A stretch of DNA of 7,152 nucleotides from Chloroflexota bacterium (GCA_022572865.1 JACZVB010000065.1:1-7152); one strand, 5' to 3'. Positions 1 to 5,973 are shown, numbered from the stretch's first letter. The notes: generated by a model from the letters alone, not told the origin. Numbers and translations: made by a program.

Positions 1-80
1 AGGTTCGGGGGCATACCCTGGCCCAAAATGGTCGACCAATAGGAGTCCGCTCTTTAATAACGGCAATAGCATCCACCAAT

Positions 81-244
81 GGTTCGACAAGCTCACCACG
101 AGCGGATGCTGTCACACCGCTAATGGTTCGACCCTTCGATAGACTCAGGACAGGCCCTTCGGCCTTCCTCAGGACAGGCAGCGTAGCCAAGCTCACCACG
201 AGCGGATGGTGTCACACCGCTCACCCTGAGCCTGTCGAAGGGTG
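81..244. repeat. Cluster of short direct and inverted repeats (TTCGACA-GCTCA type)
   Basis: Three layers of repetition are visible. A 34-base direct repeat lies at 88-121 and 188-221, exactly 100 bases apart, with one mismatch (C109 against G209). A 12-base perfect direct repeat, CTCAGGACAGGC, lies at 144-155 and 168-179, each copy preceded by CCCTTCG (132-138 and 155-161), giving a unit of about 24 bases. The reverse-complement form of the same motif closes the cluster at 222-244, where CACCCT (222-227) pairs with AGGGTG (239-244). The motif TTCGACA-A/G-GCTCA resembles dispersed intergenic repeats I associate with environmental GC-rich bacterial genomes. Whether it is a REP-like element in this genome cannot be seen from one window. 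Confidence 0.7.
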
Positions 245-299
245 GGGGTGAGTCATCTCATTCGGAAGCGCAGGCCACAGGCGCTGGAGTAAGGAGTCC

Positions 300-328
300 T
301 TGAAGATGTGTCCAACGAATAGTAACAT
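300..328 (+). promoter_or_regulatory. Tentative sigma70-type promoter for the NAD salvage pair
   Basis: A -35-like TTGAAG (300-305) and a -10-like TAACAT (323-328) are separated by 17 bases. Each matches four of six consensus bases. Transcription would start about 35 bases before the ATG at 371, leaving a short leader with the AGGAGG site. The match is moderate and may be chance. Confidence 0.3.
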
Positions 329-370
329 TGCCTTTAGCGATAGGATGGGACCGGTTCAGGAGGCGGGGTT

Positions 371-904
371 ATGCCCAATGTGGTGCTGGTGATCGACATG
401 CTGCGGGGGTTTTGCGAAGAGGGCAACCCTCTGTATACAGGGGAGTCGGCCCGGCGCATCATACCTAATGTGCGGCGTCTGCTGGAGTCGGAGGTCAGGT
501 TGGGATCAAAGGTCATATTCATTTGCGACAGCCACGAACCCGACGATCTGGAGTTCCAGATGTTCCCGCGCCACTGCGTCAAGGGGACCGGTGAGGCCGA
601 GATCATTCCCGAGCTGGCCGGCGTCCCCGGCGATGTGGTGACCAAGCAGCGGTACAGCGGATTCTTCAACACAGACCTGGAGGAGCGGCTCAAGATGCTC
701 GCCCCAGATAGGGTGATCGTGTGCGGGGTCTGTACCGATGTCTGCGTTATGCACACGGTGGCCGACGCCCGCAACCGGGACTACTCGGTGGAGGTGCCCG
801 CTGACTGTGTCGCCACCTTCTCGGAAGAAGGCCATCGCTTTGCCCTGGACCACATCGAGCGGATCCTGGGGGCCAGGGTCGTCCAGCCTGAGGCCGCCGT
901 CTAA
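371..904 (+). CDS. pncA: Nicotinamidase-like cysteine hydrolase (isochorismatase family)
   Basis: This 177-residue protein belongs to the isochorismatase-like hydrolase fold. The expected catalytic triad is visible: Asp9 in VIDM, Lys92 in VTKQRYSGF, and the nucleophile Cys125 in GVCTDVCV. Asp53, His55 and His68 fit the metal-binding positions of nicotinamidases, although the usual DWHP motif reads DSHEPDD. Nicotinamidase deamidates nicotinamide to nicotinate in the cytoplasm. The family also includes peroxyureidoacrylate, carbamate and pterin-related hydrolases, so sequence alone does not fix the substrate. The next gene is a nicotinate phosphoribosyltransferase only 25 bases downstream, which strongly favours nicotinamide. 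The ATG at 371 follows AGGAGG (358-363) by 7 bases, and the protein begins directly with the first beta strand, as is usual for the family. Length is close to typical (about 180-210). Family is certain; substrate is likely. Confidence 0.9.
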   Translation: MPNVVLVIDMLRGFCEEGNPLYTGESARRIIPNVRRLLESEVRLGSKVIFICDSHEPDDLEFQMFPRHCVKGTGEAEIIPELAGVPGDVVTKQRYSGFFNTDLEERLKMLAPDRVIVCGVCTDVCVMHTVADARNRDYSVEVPADCVATFSEEGHRFALDHIERILGARVVQPEAAV

Positions 905-915
905 GAACATCGAAA

Positions 916-922
916 GAAGGAG
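916..922 (+). promoter_or_regulatory. Ribosome-binding site that points to an AUU start
   Basis: GAAGGAG at 916-922 lies between the stop of the nicotinamidase gene (902-904) and the start of the phosphoribosyltransferase frame. The codon exactly 7 bases after it, 930-932, is ATT and is in frame. No ATG, GTG or TTG occurs in frame near it, so this site is the main evidence for the start of the second gene. Confidence 0.65.
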
Positions 923-929
923 TGCCGCC

Positions 930-1964
930 ATTTCATCAGATAGCCGACGTTCCCCGGCAGCCCAGCCCACCAAGCTGAAGTTCAACATCCCGGAATGGGT
1001 CATCGCGGGGGAGACCACCGACGTCTACTTCCGCCGGGCGAAGGAGATACTGGACAAGGAGGGGTTGAGCCCCCTCTCCACGATAGAGTTCTTCACCAGC
1101 AGGGGTGGCCTGCTCTGCGGTATACAGGAAGCCCTTCAGCTCATAGAGCAGGTGGTCCCCGCTCAAGGCAGAGAGGTGTTTGCCCTGGAAGAGGGCGATG
1201 CCATCGAAGAGAAGGAGGTAGTCCTCAGAATCCATGGCCCCTATCCCGCATACGGGCTCTACGAGACTCCTCTCCTGGGAATCCTGTCCCATTGCACCGG
1301 GTGGGCCACTGCAGCCAGAGAGTGTGTGGAGGCCGCCGGTGAGATACCGGTCATAAGCTTCGGGGCCCGGCACGTGCATCCCATGGTATCGGGGCGTATG
1401 GAGTACGCCGCCATCCTGGGTGGGTGCCAGGGGTGCGCCTCCATAGACGGGGCCGGGATGTGGGGCCTGCCTCCCTCGGGCACCATCCCCCACGCACTGA
1501 TCCTGGCGATGGGCGATACCGTCACGGCAGCCGAGGCCTTCGATAGACACATTCCTCCAGAGGTGCCCAGGTATGTGCTGGTTGACACCTTCAAGGACGA
1601 AGCCGAGGAGAGCCTGCGGGTGGCCAAAGCCCTGGGCGACAGGCTGGAGGGGGTCCGTCTGGATACCCCGCTCGAAAGGGGCCGGGTGACGGCGGACCTG
1701 GTTAAAGAGGTCAGGGCCCGCCTGGACCTGGAGGGCTTTCAGCGGGTCAAGATTGTGGTTAGCGGCGGCCTCGACCCGACGAGGATCAGATACTTCAGGG
1801 AGAAAGGCGCCCCGGTGGACAGCTTCGGGGTGGGCGGCTACATCGCCAATGCCAGGCCGATCAACTTCACCGCAGATATCCACGAAGTGGAGGGCCGGCC
1901 CATCGCCAAGCGGGGCAGGATCCCCGGCATCACAAACAATCCCCGCCTGAAGCGAGTCCTCTAG
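930..1964 (+). CDS. pncB: Nicotinate phosphoribosyltransferase, Thermoplasma-like type, apparent ATT start
   Basis: The enzyme joins nicotinate and PRPP to give nicotinate mononucleotide, the committing step of NAD salvage. From ATT 930 the product has 344 residues. Visible motifs, in order: GETTDVYF (27-34), YETPLLGIL (111-119), SFGARHVHP (143-151), GTIPHAL (184-190), VDTFKDE (218-224), RLDTP (243-247), VSGGLDP (277-283) and FGVGGYI (299-305). From memory, these follow the order seen in the Thermoplasma acidophilum enzyme, but the cysteine-rich zinc-knuckle tail of that protein is absent; this one ends at NNPRLKRVL. The open frame continues upstream into the nicotinamidase gene (ATG at 738, GTG at 807), but that stretch has unlikely composition (Trp, Thr, Pro, Ser-rich) and is a shadow frame. 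Between 904 and 1000 the only near-start codons are ATT 930 and CTG 975; ATT has the ribosome-binding site. The stop TAG (1962-1964) lies inside the left end of a repeat element. Probably one operon with the preceding gene. Confidence 0.88.
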   Translation: MSSDSRRSPAAQPTKLKFNIPEWVIAGETTDVYFRRAKEILDKEGLSPLSTIEFFTSRGGLLCGIQEALQLIEQVVPAQGREVFALEEGDAIEEKEVVLRIHGPYPAYGLYETPLLGILSHCTGWATAARECVEAAGEIPVISFGARHVHPMVSGRMEYAAILGGCQGCASIDGAGMWGLPPSGTIPHALILAMGDTVTAAEAFDRHIPPEVPRYVLVDTFKDEAEESLRVAKALGDRLEGVRLDTPLERGRVTADLVKEVRARLDLEGFQRVKIVVSGGLDPTRIRYFREKGAPVDSFGVGGYIANARPINFTADIHEVEGRPIAKRGRIPGITNNPRLKRVL

Positions 1965-2000
1965 CAGGGTGCTGAAAAAGCCTTTTGACCATCCCCCTGT

Positions 2001-2024
2001 CCCCCTTCCTGACCAGGAAGGGGG
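2001..2024. terminator. Perfect 10-bp hairpin between converging genes
   Basis: CCCCCTTCCT (2001-2010) and AGGAAGGGGG (2015-2024) form a perfect 10-bp stem with a 4-base loop GACC. No T-run follows on either strand, so it is not a standard intrinsic terminator, yet its position between converging genes suits a role in stopping transcription or protecting 3' ends. It belongs to the MITE-like element. Confidence 0.4.
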
Positions 2025-2035
2025 AAGAAATTATA

Positions 2036-2054
2036 TTTGAGGGATACCCTCAAA
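2036..2054. repeat. Perfect 8-bp hairpin TTTGAGGG-ATA-CCCTCAAA
   Basis: The arms at 2036-2043 and 2047-2054 are exactly complementary around ATA. This is the second hairpin of the MITE-like element. A third, weaker one follows: GTCCCG (2061-2066) with CGGGAC (2076-2081). Confidence 0.6.
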
Positions 2055-2115
2055 CTCCCGGTCCCGGCTCGGCGTCGGGACACATCTCATATGCTATCAA
2101 CCTGCTAGTGCCCCG

Positions 2116-3579
2116 CTATGTTTTGATCTGGCGGAACTCCAGGGCCAGGACCCGGGTGGTTTCATCGGTTATCTTGACTGCCTCGTCTATTCTCAGTCCC
2201 ACCACCCACACGATGCGGCCGCCGGCGCAGACCAAAGGCGTCTGGTCCCTTAACCGCCGTGGCACCTTGCTGTCGACAAGGAAGTCCTGAAGCTTCTTGG
2301 TGCCCTTCATGCCCAGGGGCTGGAATCGGTCTCCGTCCCTTCGACCCCGAACGGTGAGGCGTCCTACAACGGCGTCCATGTCCAGGACTGCCCTCAGGCC
2401 ACAGGCTGCGCTGTCGGCCTCCCCTTTCTCAACTATAGAGGCGGAGACCCTCCAGCCGGGCACTGTGGTGACGCCGGGGACCTGGAGTGTGTGTTCCGCC
2501 GACAGGGATGGGCCGGCGCCTTTGTCCTCCGCCCCGGTTATCAGGTAGTCGTCGTATTCGGTGGTGGCGGTGATCCCCCGGGAGAGGTGGATGGTCTTTC
2601 CCGTCGGCCCGGACAGCAGCCCTTCCAGCGACAGAATATGGGCCTGCTCGATGTCCACCAGGTCGCCCAGGATCACCTGTAAGGCCCGTCTCAGCAGATA
2701 TCGCCTCGGCGCAGGATGCAGCGACAGCAGCTTCTCCCTGGACAACCGCAGGCCGGCGTCGACCTCCGTGACAAGGGTAGGCCATACCCTCTCGACCTCC
2801 GCCTCTATGAACGCCGAGTCCAGGGAGGCCGCGGCCCCGAGACGGCGGATGGCCTGGTCGATGTTGGGGTTGTACTCCCTTAGATAGGGAAGCAGCTCCA
2901 GGCGTATCCGGTTCCGCAGCCCGTCGGGAAGCTGGTTGGTGTAATCGGCCCTGGGGCTGAGGCCCAGGGCCCGGCAGTAGGCCTCGGTCTCCTCGCGGGT
3001 GACCTGGAGCAGGGGCCTGAACAATCTGAGAGGTTTACCCGATTGGGTCTTGATGTCGGTGACGGGTTTCATGCCTCGCAGGCCGGAGACGCCTGTCCCT
3101 CTGAGGATGTGCAGGAGCATGGTTTCCGTCTGGTCGTCTGCCGTGTGGGCCACCGCCACGCCTGAGGCCCCGGCCTCTTCCACGACTCCGGCCAGAAATT
3201 CGTACCTGGCCTCCCGGGCCTTCTCCTCCAGCGAGGAGCTGTGGCCCGGGGCCCGGAGGGCTACGTCCTCCCTGCCCGTAGTACAGGGGATTCCCAGCTG
3301 CTGGGCCGTGTCGGCTACGAAGGCAGCGTCCTCATCGGAGTCACGGCCCCTCAGGCAGTGGTTCAGGTGGCCGATATGGAGGGTCAGCCCCAGCTCACCG
3401 GCGAGATGATATAGCGCGTATAGGAGAGACAGGGAGTCCGGTCCCCCGGAAACCCCCACCACCAGCGGCCCTGGGCTATTGGCCAGACCGTTGGCCTCGA
3501 TAAAGGCTCTGGCCCGGTCTTCAAGGCGCCCTTTCGGGTCCTTGCTCACCGCGGCACCCGTCTCCCGGCCAGGTGACAA
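2116..3579 (-). CDS. tilS: tRNA(Ile)-lysidine synthetase TilS
   Basis: TilS uses ATP and lysine to change the wobble cytidine of a CAU-anticodon tRNA to lysidine, so the tRNA reads AUA as isoleucine. It acts in the cytoplasm and is essential in most bacteria. The 487-residue protein has the N-type ATP pyrophosphatase P-loop SGGPDS (44-49), the following HLNHCLRG (71-78), and ADDQTET near residue 145. The middle region matches the tRNA-recognition part, and the C-terminal TilS domain carries GDRFQPLG (416-423), then DFLVDSKVPRRLRDQTPLV. Length is within the 430-490 range of three-domain TilS. The start is TTG at 3579; GGAGGAGG (3590-3597) sits 10 bases upstream, inside the last codons of the preceding gene, whose stop is two bases before this start. 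An alternative GTG lies 10 codons in, with a poor ribosome-binding site. Translational coupling to the preceding gene is likely. Confidence 0.95.
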   Translation of the reverse strand: MSPGRETGAAVSKDPKGRLEDRARAFIEANGLANSPGPLVVGVSGGPDSLSLLYALYHLAGELGLTLHIGHLNHCLRGRDSDEDAAFVADTAQQLGIPCTTGREDVALRAPGHSSSLEEKAREARYEFLAGVVEEAGASGVAVAHTADDQTETMLLHILRGTGVSGLRGMKPVTDIKTQSGKPLRLFRPLLQVTREETEAYCRALGLSPRADYTNQLPDGLRNRIRLELLPYLREYNPNIDQAIRRLGAAASLDSAFIEAEVERVWPTLVTEVDAGLRLSREKLLSLHPAPRRYLLRRALQVILGDLVDIEQAHILSLEGLLSGPTGKTIHLSRGITATTEYDDYLITGAEDKGAGPSLSAEHTLQVPGVTTVPGWRVSASIVEKGEADSAACGLRAVLDMDAVVGRLTVRGRRDGDRFQPLGMKGTKKLQDFLVDSKVPRRLRDQTPLVCAGGRIVWVVGLRIDEAVKITDETTRVLALEFRQIKT

Positions 3580-3581
3580 GG

Positions 3582-4193
3582 CTAAGTGACCTCCTCCAGG
3601 TGGCAGCGGTCGTTAAGAGAGATCAGCACCGGCCCTCCCTTCTCAAAGCTAAGGACGCTGATAGCCGCCAGGTCATGGCGTATTCTCCTGAAGCTGGTCA
3701 GGTCAAGGGCCAGGGCCTTGCACAGTATGCTCTGGATGGCGAAGTTGTGGCTTACCACCACCACGTTGCCCTGGGGATGGCGGTCTCTGATCTCCTCCAC
3801 CGCCGCCCAGGTCCTTTGCTGAAGCTCCCGAATCGACTCGCCCCCTGGCAACCGCAGGGAACCCACGTCCTTTATCCACTGGGCCAGGACCTCGGGATAT
3901 CTCTCTCGCAGGTCGTCGCCCTTGAGGCCGTCCAGCTCTCCGATGTCCAGCTCACGCAGCCCGTCCATGGATATGATATCAAGGTCGTGGCCCCGGGCAA
4001 TAGGCGCCGCGGTCTCCCTGGCCCGGGTCTGGGGACTGGAGTAGACGGCGTCTATGGAGTGTCTTTTAAGGCGCTCCCCTAACGCCTTAGCCTGGCGTAT
4101 TCCCATGGTGTTGATAGGAGCGTCGCTGGCTCCCTGGAACCGGCCGTCCCGGTTCGCATCGGTCTCGCCGTGTCTGACCAGATATATCTTCAC
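3582..4193 (-). CDS. Histidine phosphatase, phosphoglycerate mutase family (PhoE/CobC/GpmB-like)
   Basis: This roughly 203-residue protein starts VKIYLVRHGET, with the RHGE motif (residues 7-10) whose His8 should be the phosphorylated residue. Other family positions are Arg57 in SSPQTRARET, the likely acid Glu81 in LRELDIGELDG, and His149 in VVVVSHNF. These are the residues of a working acid-phosphatase-type active site. Relatives include broad phosphatases, alpha-ribazole phosphatase and cofactor-dependent mutases. The short length and SHNFAIQS motif favour a phosphatase over glycolytic mutase, but the substrate cannot be read. I chose GTG at 4193 because AGGGG stands 5 bases upstream and family members start directly at this strand. 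A GTG at 4229 would add 12 residues and has no clear ribosome-binding site. It lies between the CorC-type gene (68 bases upstream) and tilS (2 bases downstream). Confidence 0.9.
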   Translation of the reverse strand: MKIYLVRHGETDANRDGRFQGASDAPINTMGIRQAKALGERLKRHSIDAVYSSPQTRARETAAPIARGHDLDIISMDGLRELDIGELDGLKGDDLRERYPEVLAQWIKDVGSLRLPGGESIRELQQRTWAAVEEIRDRHPQGNVVVVSHNFAIQSILCKALALDLTSFRRIRHDLAAISVLSFEKGGPVLISLNDRCHLEEVT

Positions 4194-4261
4194 TCTTACC
4201 CCTGGGTTAGGATGAGCGGTCTTCCCCACACTTACATGCCGAAGTCATTACCTGTGCAAAC

Positions 4262-5518
4262 CTAGAGCCTGGTCACCAGGACCTTCTCGATCTTCACTCC
4301 CTTCATCTCCGAAACCGTCAGCCTCTTTCCCCTGTGCTTAAAGCTCTCGCCCTGGTGGGGGATGTGGCCTAGAACATCCAGGACGAATCCGGCCACCGTC
4401 TCGAACTCTCCGTCGGGGATCCCCAGGCCCAGGGTCTCGTTGGCCTCGCCGACCTGCATTCCGCCATCCACCTGAAAAGTTCCCTCGCCCAGCTCCTCTA
4501 CCTCTTCTTGAGGTTGATCCTCGTTAGCCGTCCGGCCCATGATCGCCTCAACCAGTTGCTGAGTGGTGACCATCCCCGAGATTCCACCGTACTCGTCCAC
4601 TACCAAGGTCATCTGGATGCCCGATGATCGCATCTCGAAGAACAGGTCATCCAGGGGCTTGGTCTCCGGCACGAACCTGGCCGTACGCACCAGGTGAAGT
4701 AGATGGCTGTCGGACTGCACCCCTTTCTGGTACATGGCCTTGATGACGTCTCGGGTGTGGAGGATACCCACTACGTTGTCGATATCCTCCTTGTATACGG
4801 GGAACCTGGCCCATGGGGCGGCCTCGTACCTCTCCATGAAATCGGATAGGCGGGTGTCCTCGTTCATCCATACGATTTCGGTGCGAGGGATCATCACCTC
4901 TTTCACCAGCCTGTCCCCGAAGCCCAGGACCTTGTGAAGCATCTTGGCCTCTTCAGCATCTACGGCGCCCTCTTGGCGTCCAATGGATATGACGGAGCGC
5001 AGCATGTCCTCAGTCACCAGTTGACGGGACCCGATCTTGCCGCCGGTGAGATTCACTATCGCTCGACCGATAATCTGGAACAGGATGGACAAGGGGAAGA
5101 GAATCCACTCTACCAGGACGAAGGGCTTAAGGTAACGGAAAGCCAGCCACTCGGCATGCCTGCTGGCGAAGGTCTTGGGGATCATCTCGCTGAACAGGAG
5201 CAGCAGGAAGGTCATTCCCACCGTGGCCACCACGATACCGATCCCGTCGTCCAGCCAGGCTATAGCCAGAAAGGTGGCCACCGCCGCCGCGGCGGTGTTC
5301 ACCAGGTTGTTGCCTAAAAGCACCGTGGACAGGGTTTTCTCCGGGTGCTCCATCCTGCGGGCCATCCTCTGGGCCCCGGGGCGTCCGATGTTGGCCAGGT
5401 GAAGGATTCTCAGTCGCTGCAGCGACATAAAGGCCGTCTCGGAGCTGGAGAAAAACGCGGACAGAATCAAAAACACCCCTATCAATCCAATGCTGGCGAT
5501 GGTCGCCTCGGCGCTCAT
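4262..5518 (-). CDS. CNNM/CBS-domain membrane protein, HlyC/CorC family
   Basis: The 418-residue protein has the three-part plan of bacterial CNNM (CorB/CorC, MpfA) proteins. Residues 1-155 are a DUF21/CNNM membrane region with hydrophobic stretches near 8-30, 64-86, 92-112 and 128-152, and the family motifs SSSETA (24-29), LLGNNLVNT (67-75) and FSEMIPKT (109-116). Residues about 207-263 and 273-328 are a CBS pair, with VMIPRTEI and VVDEYGGISGMVT. Residues about 340-416 form the CorC_HlyC domain. Relatives act in Mg2+ export or resistance, with CBS domains sensing Mg-ATP; the old name hemolysin is misleading. The ATG at 5518 follows AAAGGAGA with good spacing. It is probably the first gene of the run leading to the histidine phosphatase and tilS. 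Family certain; transported ion inferred. Confidence 0.94.
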   Translation of the reverse strand: MSAEATIASIGLIGVFLILSAFFSSSETAFMSLQRLRILHLANIGRPGAQRMARRMEHPEKTLSTVLLGNNLVNTAAAAVATFLAIAWLDDGIGIVVATVGMTFLLLLFSEMIPKTFASRHAEWLAFRYLKPFVLVEWILFPLSILFQIIGRAIVNLTGGKIGSRQLVTEDMLRSVISIGRQEGAVDAEEAKMLHKVLGFGDRLVKEVMIPRTEIVWMNEDTRLSDFMERYEAAPWARFPVYKEDIDNVVGILHTRDVIKAMYQKGVQSDSHLLHLVRTARFVPETKPLDDLFFEMRSSGIQMTLVVDEYGGISGMVTTQQLVEAIMGRTANEDQPQEEVEELGEGTFQVDGGMQVGEANETLGLGIPDGEFETVAGFVLDVLGHIPHQGESFKHRGKRLTVSEMKGVKIEKVLVTRL

Positions 5519-5849
5519 CTTGTATCTCCTTTGTGCAACGGCCCCGCGAGATTTTAGATAATGATGTCAGCCGGCTTAGCTGGCATCATGGGTTCAAGGG
5601 CCTCTGGCCTTTGGAATCATGGGATAACAGGCTCGGCTCTGTTGGTTCCAGGTGGGGAAAAATGAGGGAAAGGAAGCAGACGCCGGCGTTAGTGATGGGG
5701 AGTCAGCTAAATACACAAAGCCGGCGCAACCTGAGGGGAATTATTGCCCGTATGAGCAGAATGTTACCTTCTAACGGGGCCTTTCGACGTCCGGCCCGAT
5801 GGCCCGGGCCCTTATTCAGCATAATAATATTATCATTCTAGAGGGCTCG
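5519..5849. other. Non-coding region between diverging genes
   Basis: About 330 bases hold no convincing gene. A 102-codon frame on the + strand (GTG 5533 to 5841) begins in the leader of the CorC-type gene and has no recognisable motifs. What is visible: a long imperfect hairpin (5561-5589), a nested inverted repeat (5612-5650), paired CGCCGGC/GCCGGCG copies (5681-5687 and 5720-5726), GC-rich palindromes around 5791-5811, and an AT-rich stretch (5812-5838) with the palindrome ATAATATTAT (5824-5833). Promoters for both directions should lie here, but I see no clear -35/-10 pair for the leftward operon. Confidence 0.6.
5561..5589. promoter_or_regulatory. Inverted repeat upstream of the CorC-type gene
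   Basis: ATGATGTCAGC (5561-5571) pairs with GCTGGCATCAT (5579-5589), 11 bp with one G-T position and a 7-base centre. It lies 43 bases before the ATG of the leftward gene. It could be an operator or an mRNA leader hairpin of that gene. No T-run follows on either strand, so a terminator is unlikely. Confidence 0.45.
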
Positions 5850-5942
5850 ATGTCAAAGAAAAACATGCCTGATCGACCCCTGGGGCTGCATTCCCTGCTT
5901 GTTCGGCGGGTTCTCACGGTGCTAGAATCAGACCAGGGTTAG
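5850..5942 (+). CDS. Possible 30-residue leader ORF before mfd
   Basis: An ATG at 5850, preceded by GAGGG (5841-5845) with a short 4-base gap, opens a 30-codon frame that starts MSKKNMPDRPLG and ends VLESDQG. It resembles no family I know and is not enriched in a single amino acid. Its TAG stop (5940-5942) falls in the left arm of a terminator-like hairpin just before mfd, which is the geometry of a leader peptide. A frame this short can easily arise by chance, and a possible promoter lies inside it, so confidence is low. Confidence 0.25.
   Translation: MSKKNMPDRPLGLHSLLVRRVLTVLESDQG
5899..5928 (+). promoter_or_regulatory. Tentative promoter for mfd
   Basis: TTGTTC (5899-5904) and TAGAAT (5923-5928) are 18 bases apart. 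The -10 box matches five of six consensus bases and the -35 box only three. A start near 5935 would place the following hairpin at the very 5' end of the mRNA. Confidence 0.3.
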
Positions 5943-5959
5943 CCCCGGCTAGCCCTTTT
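5936..5959 (+). terminator. Terminator- or attenuator-like hairpin in the mfd leader
   Basis: GGGTTAGC (5936-5943) pairs with GCTAGCCC (5948-5955) around CCCG, an 8-bp stem with one G-T pair, followed by TTTT (5956-5959). The T-run is short for a strong intrinsic terminator. It sits 14 bases before the mfd ATG, where a simple terminator of an upstream gene would be unusual, so attenuation or 5'-end protection is possible. Confidence 0.45.
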
Positions 5960-5973
5960 GGTATTGGGGATTC

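Larger units (their letters stand above)
1..370. other. Non-coding leader region with repeat cluster
   Basis: No reading frame with a credible start and ribosome-binding site was found on either strand in this stretch. Positions 1-80 show nothing recognisable. Positions 81-244 hold short repeats (entered separately). Positions 245-370 carry a small inverted repeat (AGCGC 267-271 with GCGCT 281-285), an AAGGA-g-TCCTT palindrome at 291-301, a tentative promoter and the ribosome-binding site of the first gene. The upstream gene, if any, ends outside the window. Confidence 0.6.
1961..2108. mobile_element. MITE-like element with terminal inverted repeats and three hairpins
   Basis: The 8-base ends CTAGCAGG (1961-1968) and CCTGCTAG (2101-2108) are perfect inverted repeats. 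The match continues imperfectly inward to 11 of 13 bases. Inside are three inverted repeats: 2001-2024, 2036-2054 and 2061-2081. The element is 148 bp, carries no credible gene and fills the space between two converging genes. The left end supplies the TAG stop of the phosphoribosyltransferase gene; the right end stops 7 bases before the tilS stop. Size and structure fit a miniature inverted-repeat element. The GTGCTGAAAAAG start and CCTGCTAG end recall intergenic repeats I associate with Chloroflexota, but no second copy is present here and no target-site duplication is obvious. Confidence 0.5.

Noticed and set aside
88..221. CRISPR array from the 34-base repeat
   Set aside because: There are only two copies, with a 66-base interval that itself contains repeats, and no cas gene is nearby.
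738..929. Upstream extension of the phosphoribosyltransferase frame to ATG 738
   Set aside because: It would overlap the nicotinamidase gene by more than 160 bases, has Trp/Thr/Pro/Ser-rich shadow-frame composition, matches no family N-terminus, and leaves the AAGGAG site before ATT 930 unused.
936..1883. Long minus-strand open frame opposite the phosphoribosyltransferase gene
   Set aside because: It is antisense to a clearly recognised enzyme, has no family motif, and is explained by high GC content.
5586..5604. T-loop-like GGTTCAAGG as a tRNA remnant
   Set aside because: No acceptor stem, anticodon arm or D arm can be placed around it on either strand.
5631..5690. Possible SRP RNA: GGCTCTGTTGGTT and AGGAAGCAG resemble parts of bacterial 4.5S RNA
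   Set aside because: The bases before AGGAAGCAG cannot pair to form the conserved domain IV hairpin with its GGAA tetraloop, so the resemblance looks like chance.
5533..5841. 102-codon plus-strand frame in the divergent region
   Set aside because: It starts with GTG inside the ribosome-binding leader of the oppositely oriented gene, has no proper ribosome-binding site, and shows no domain.
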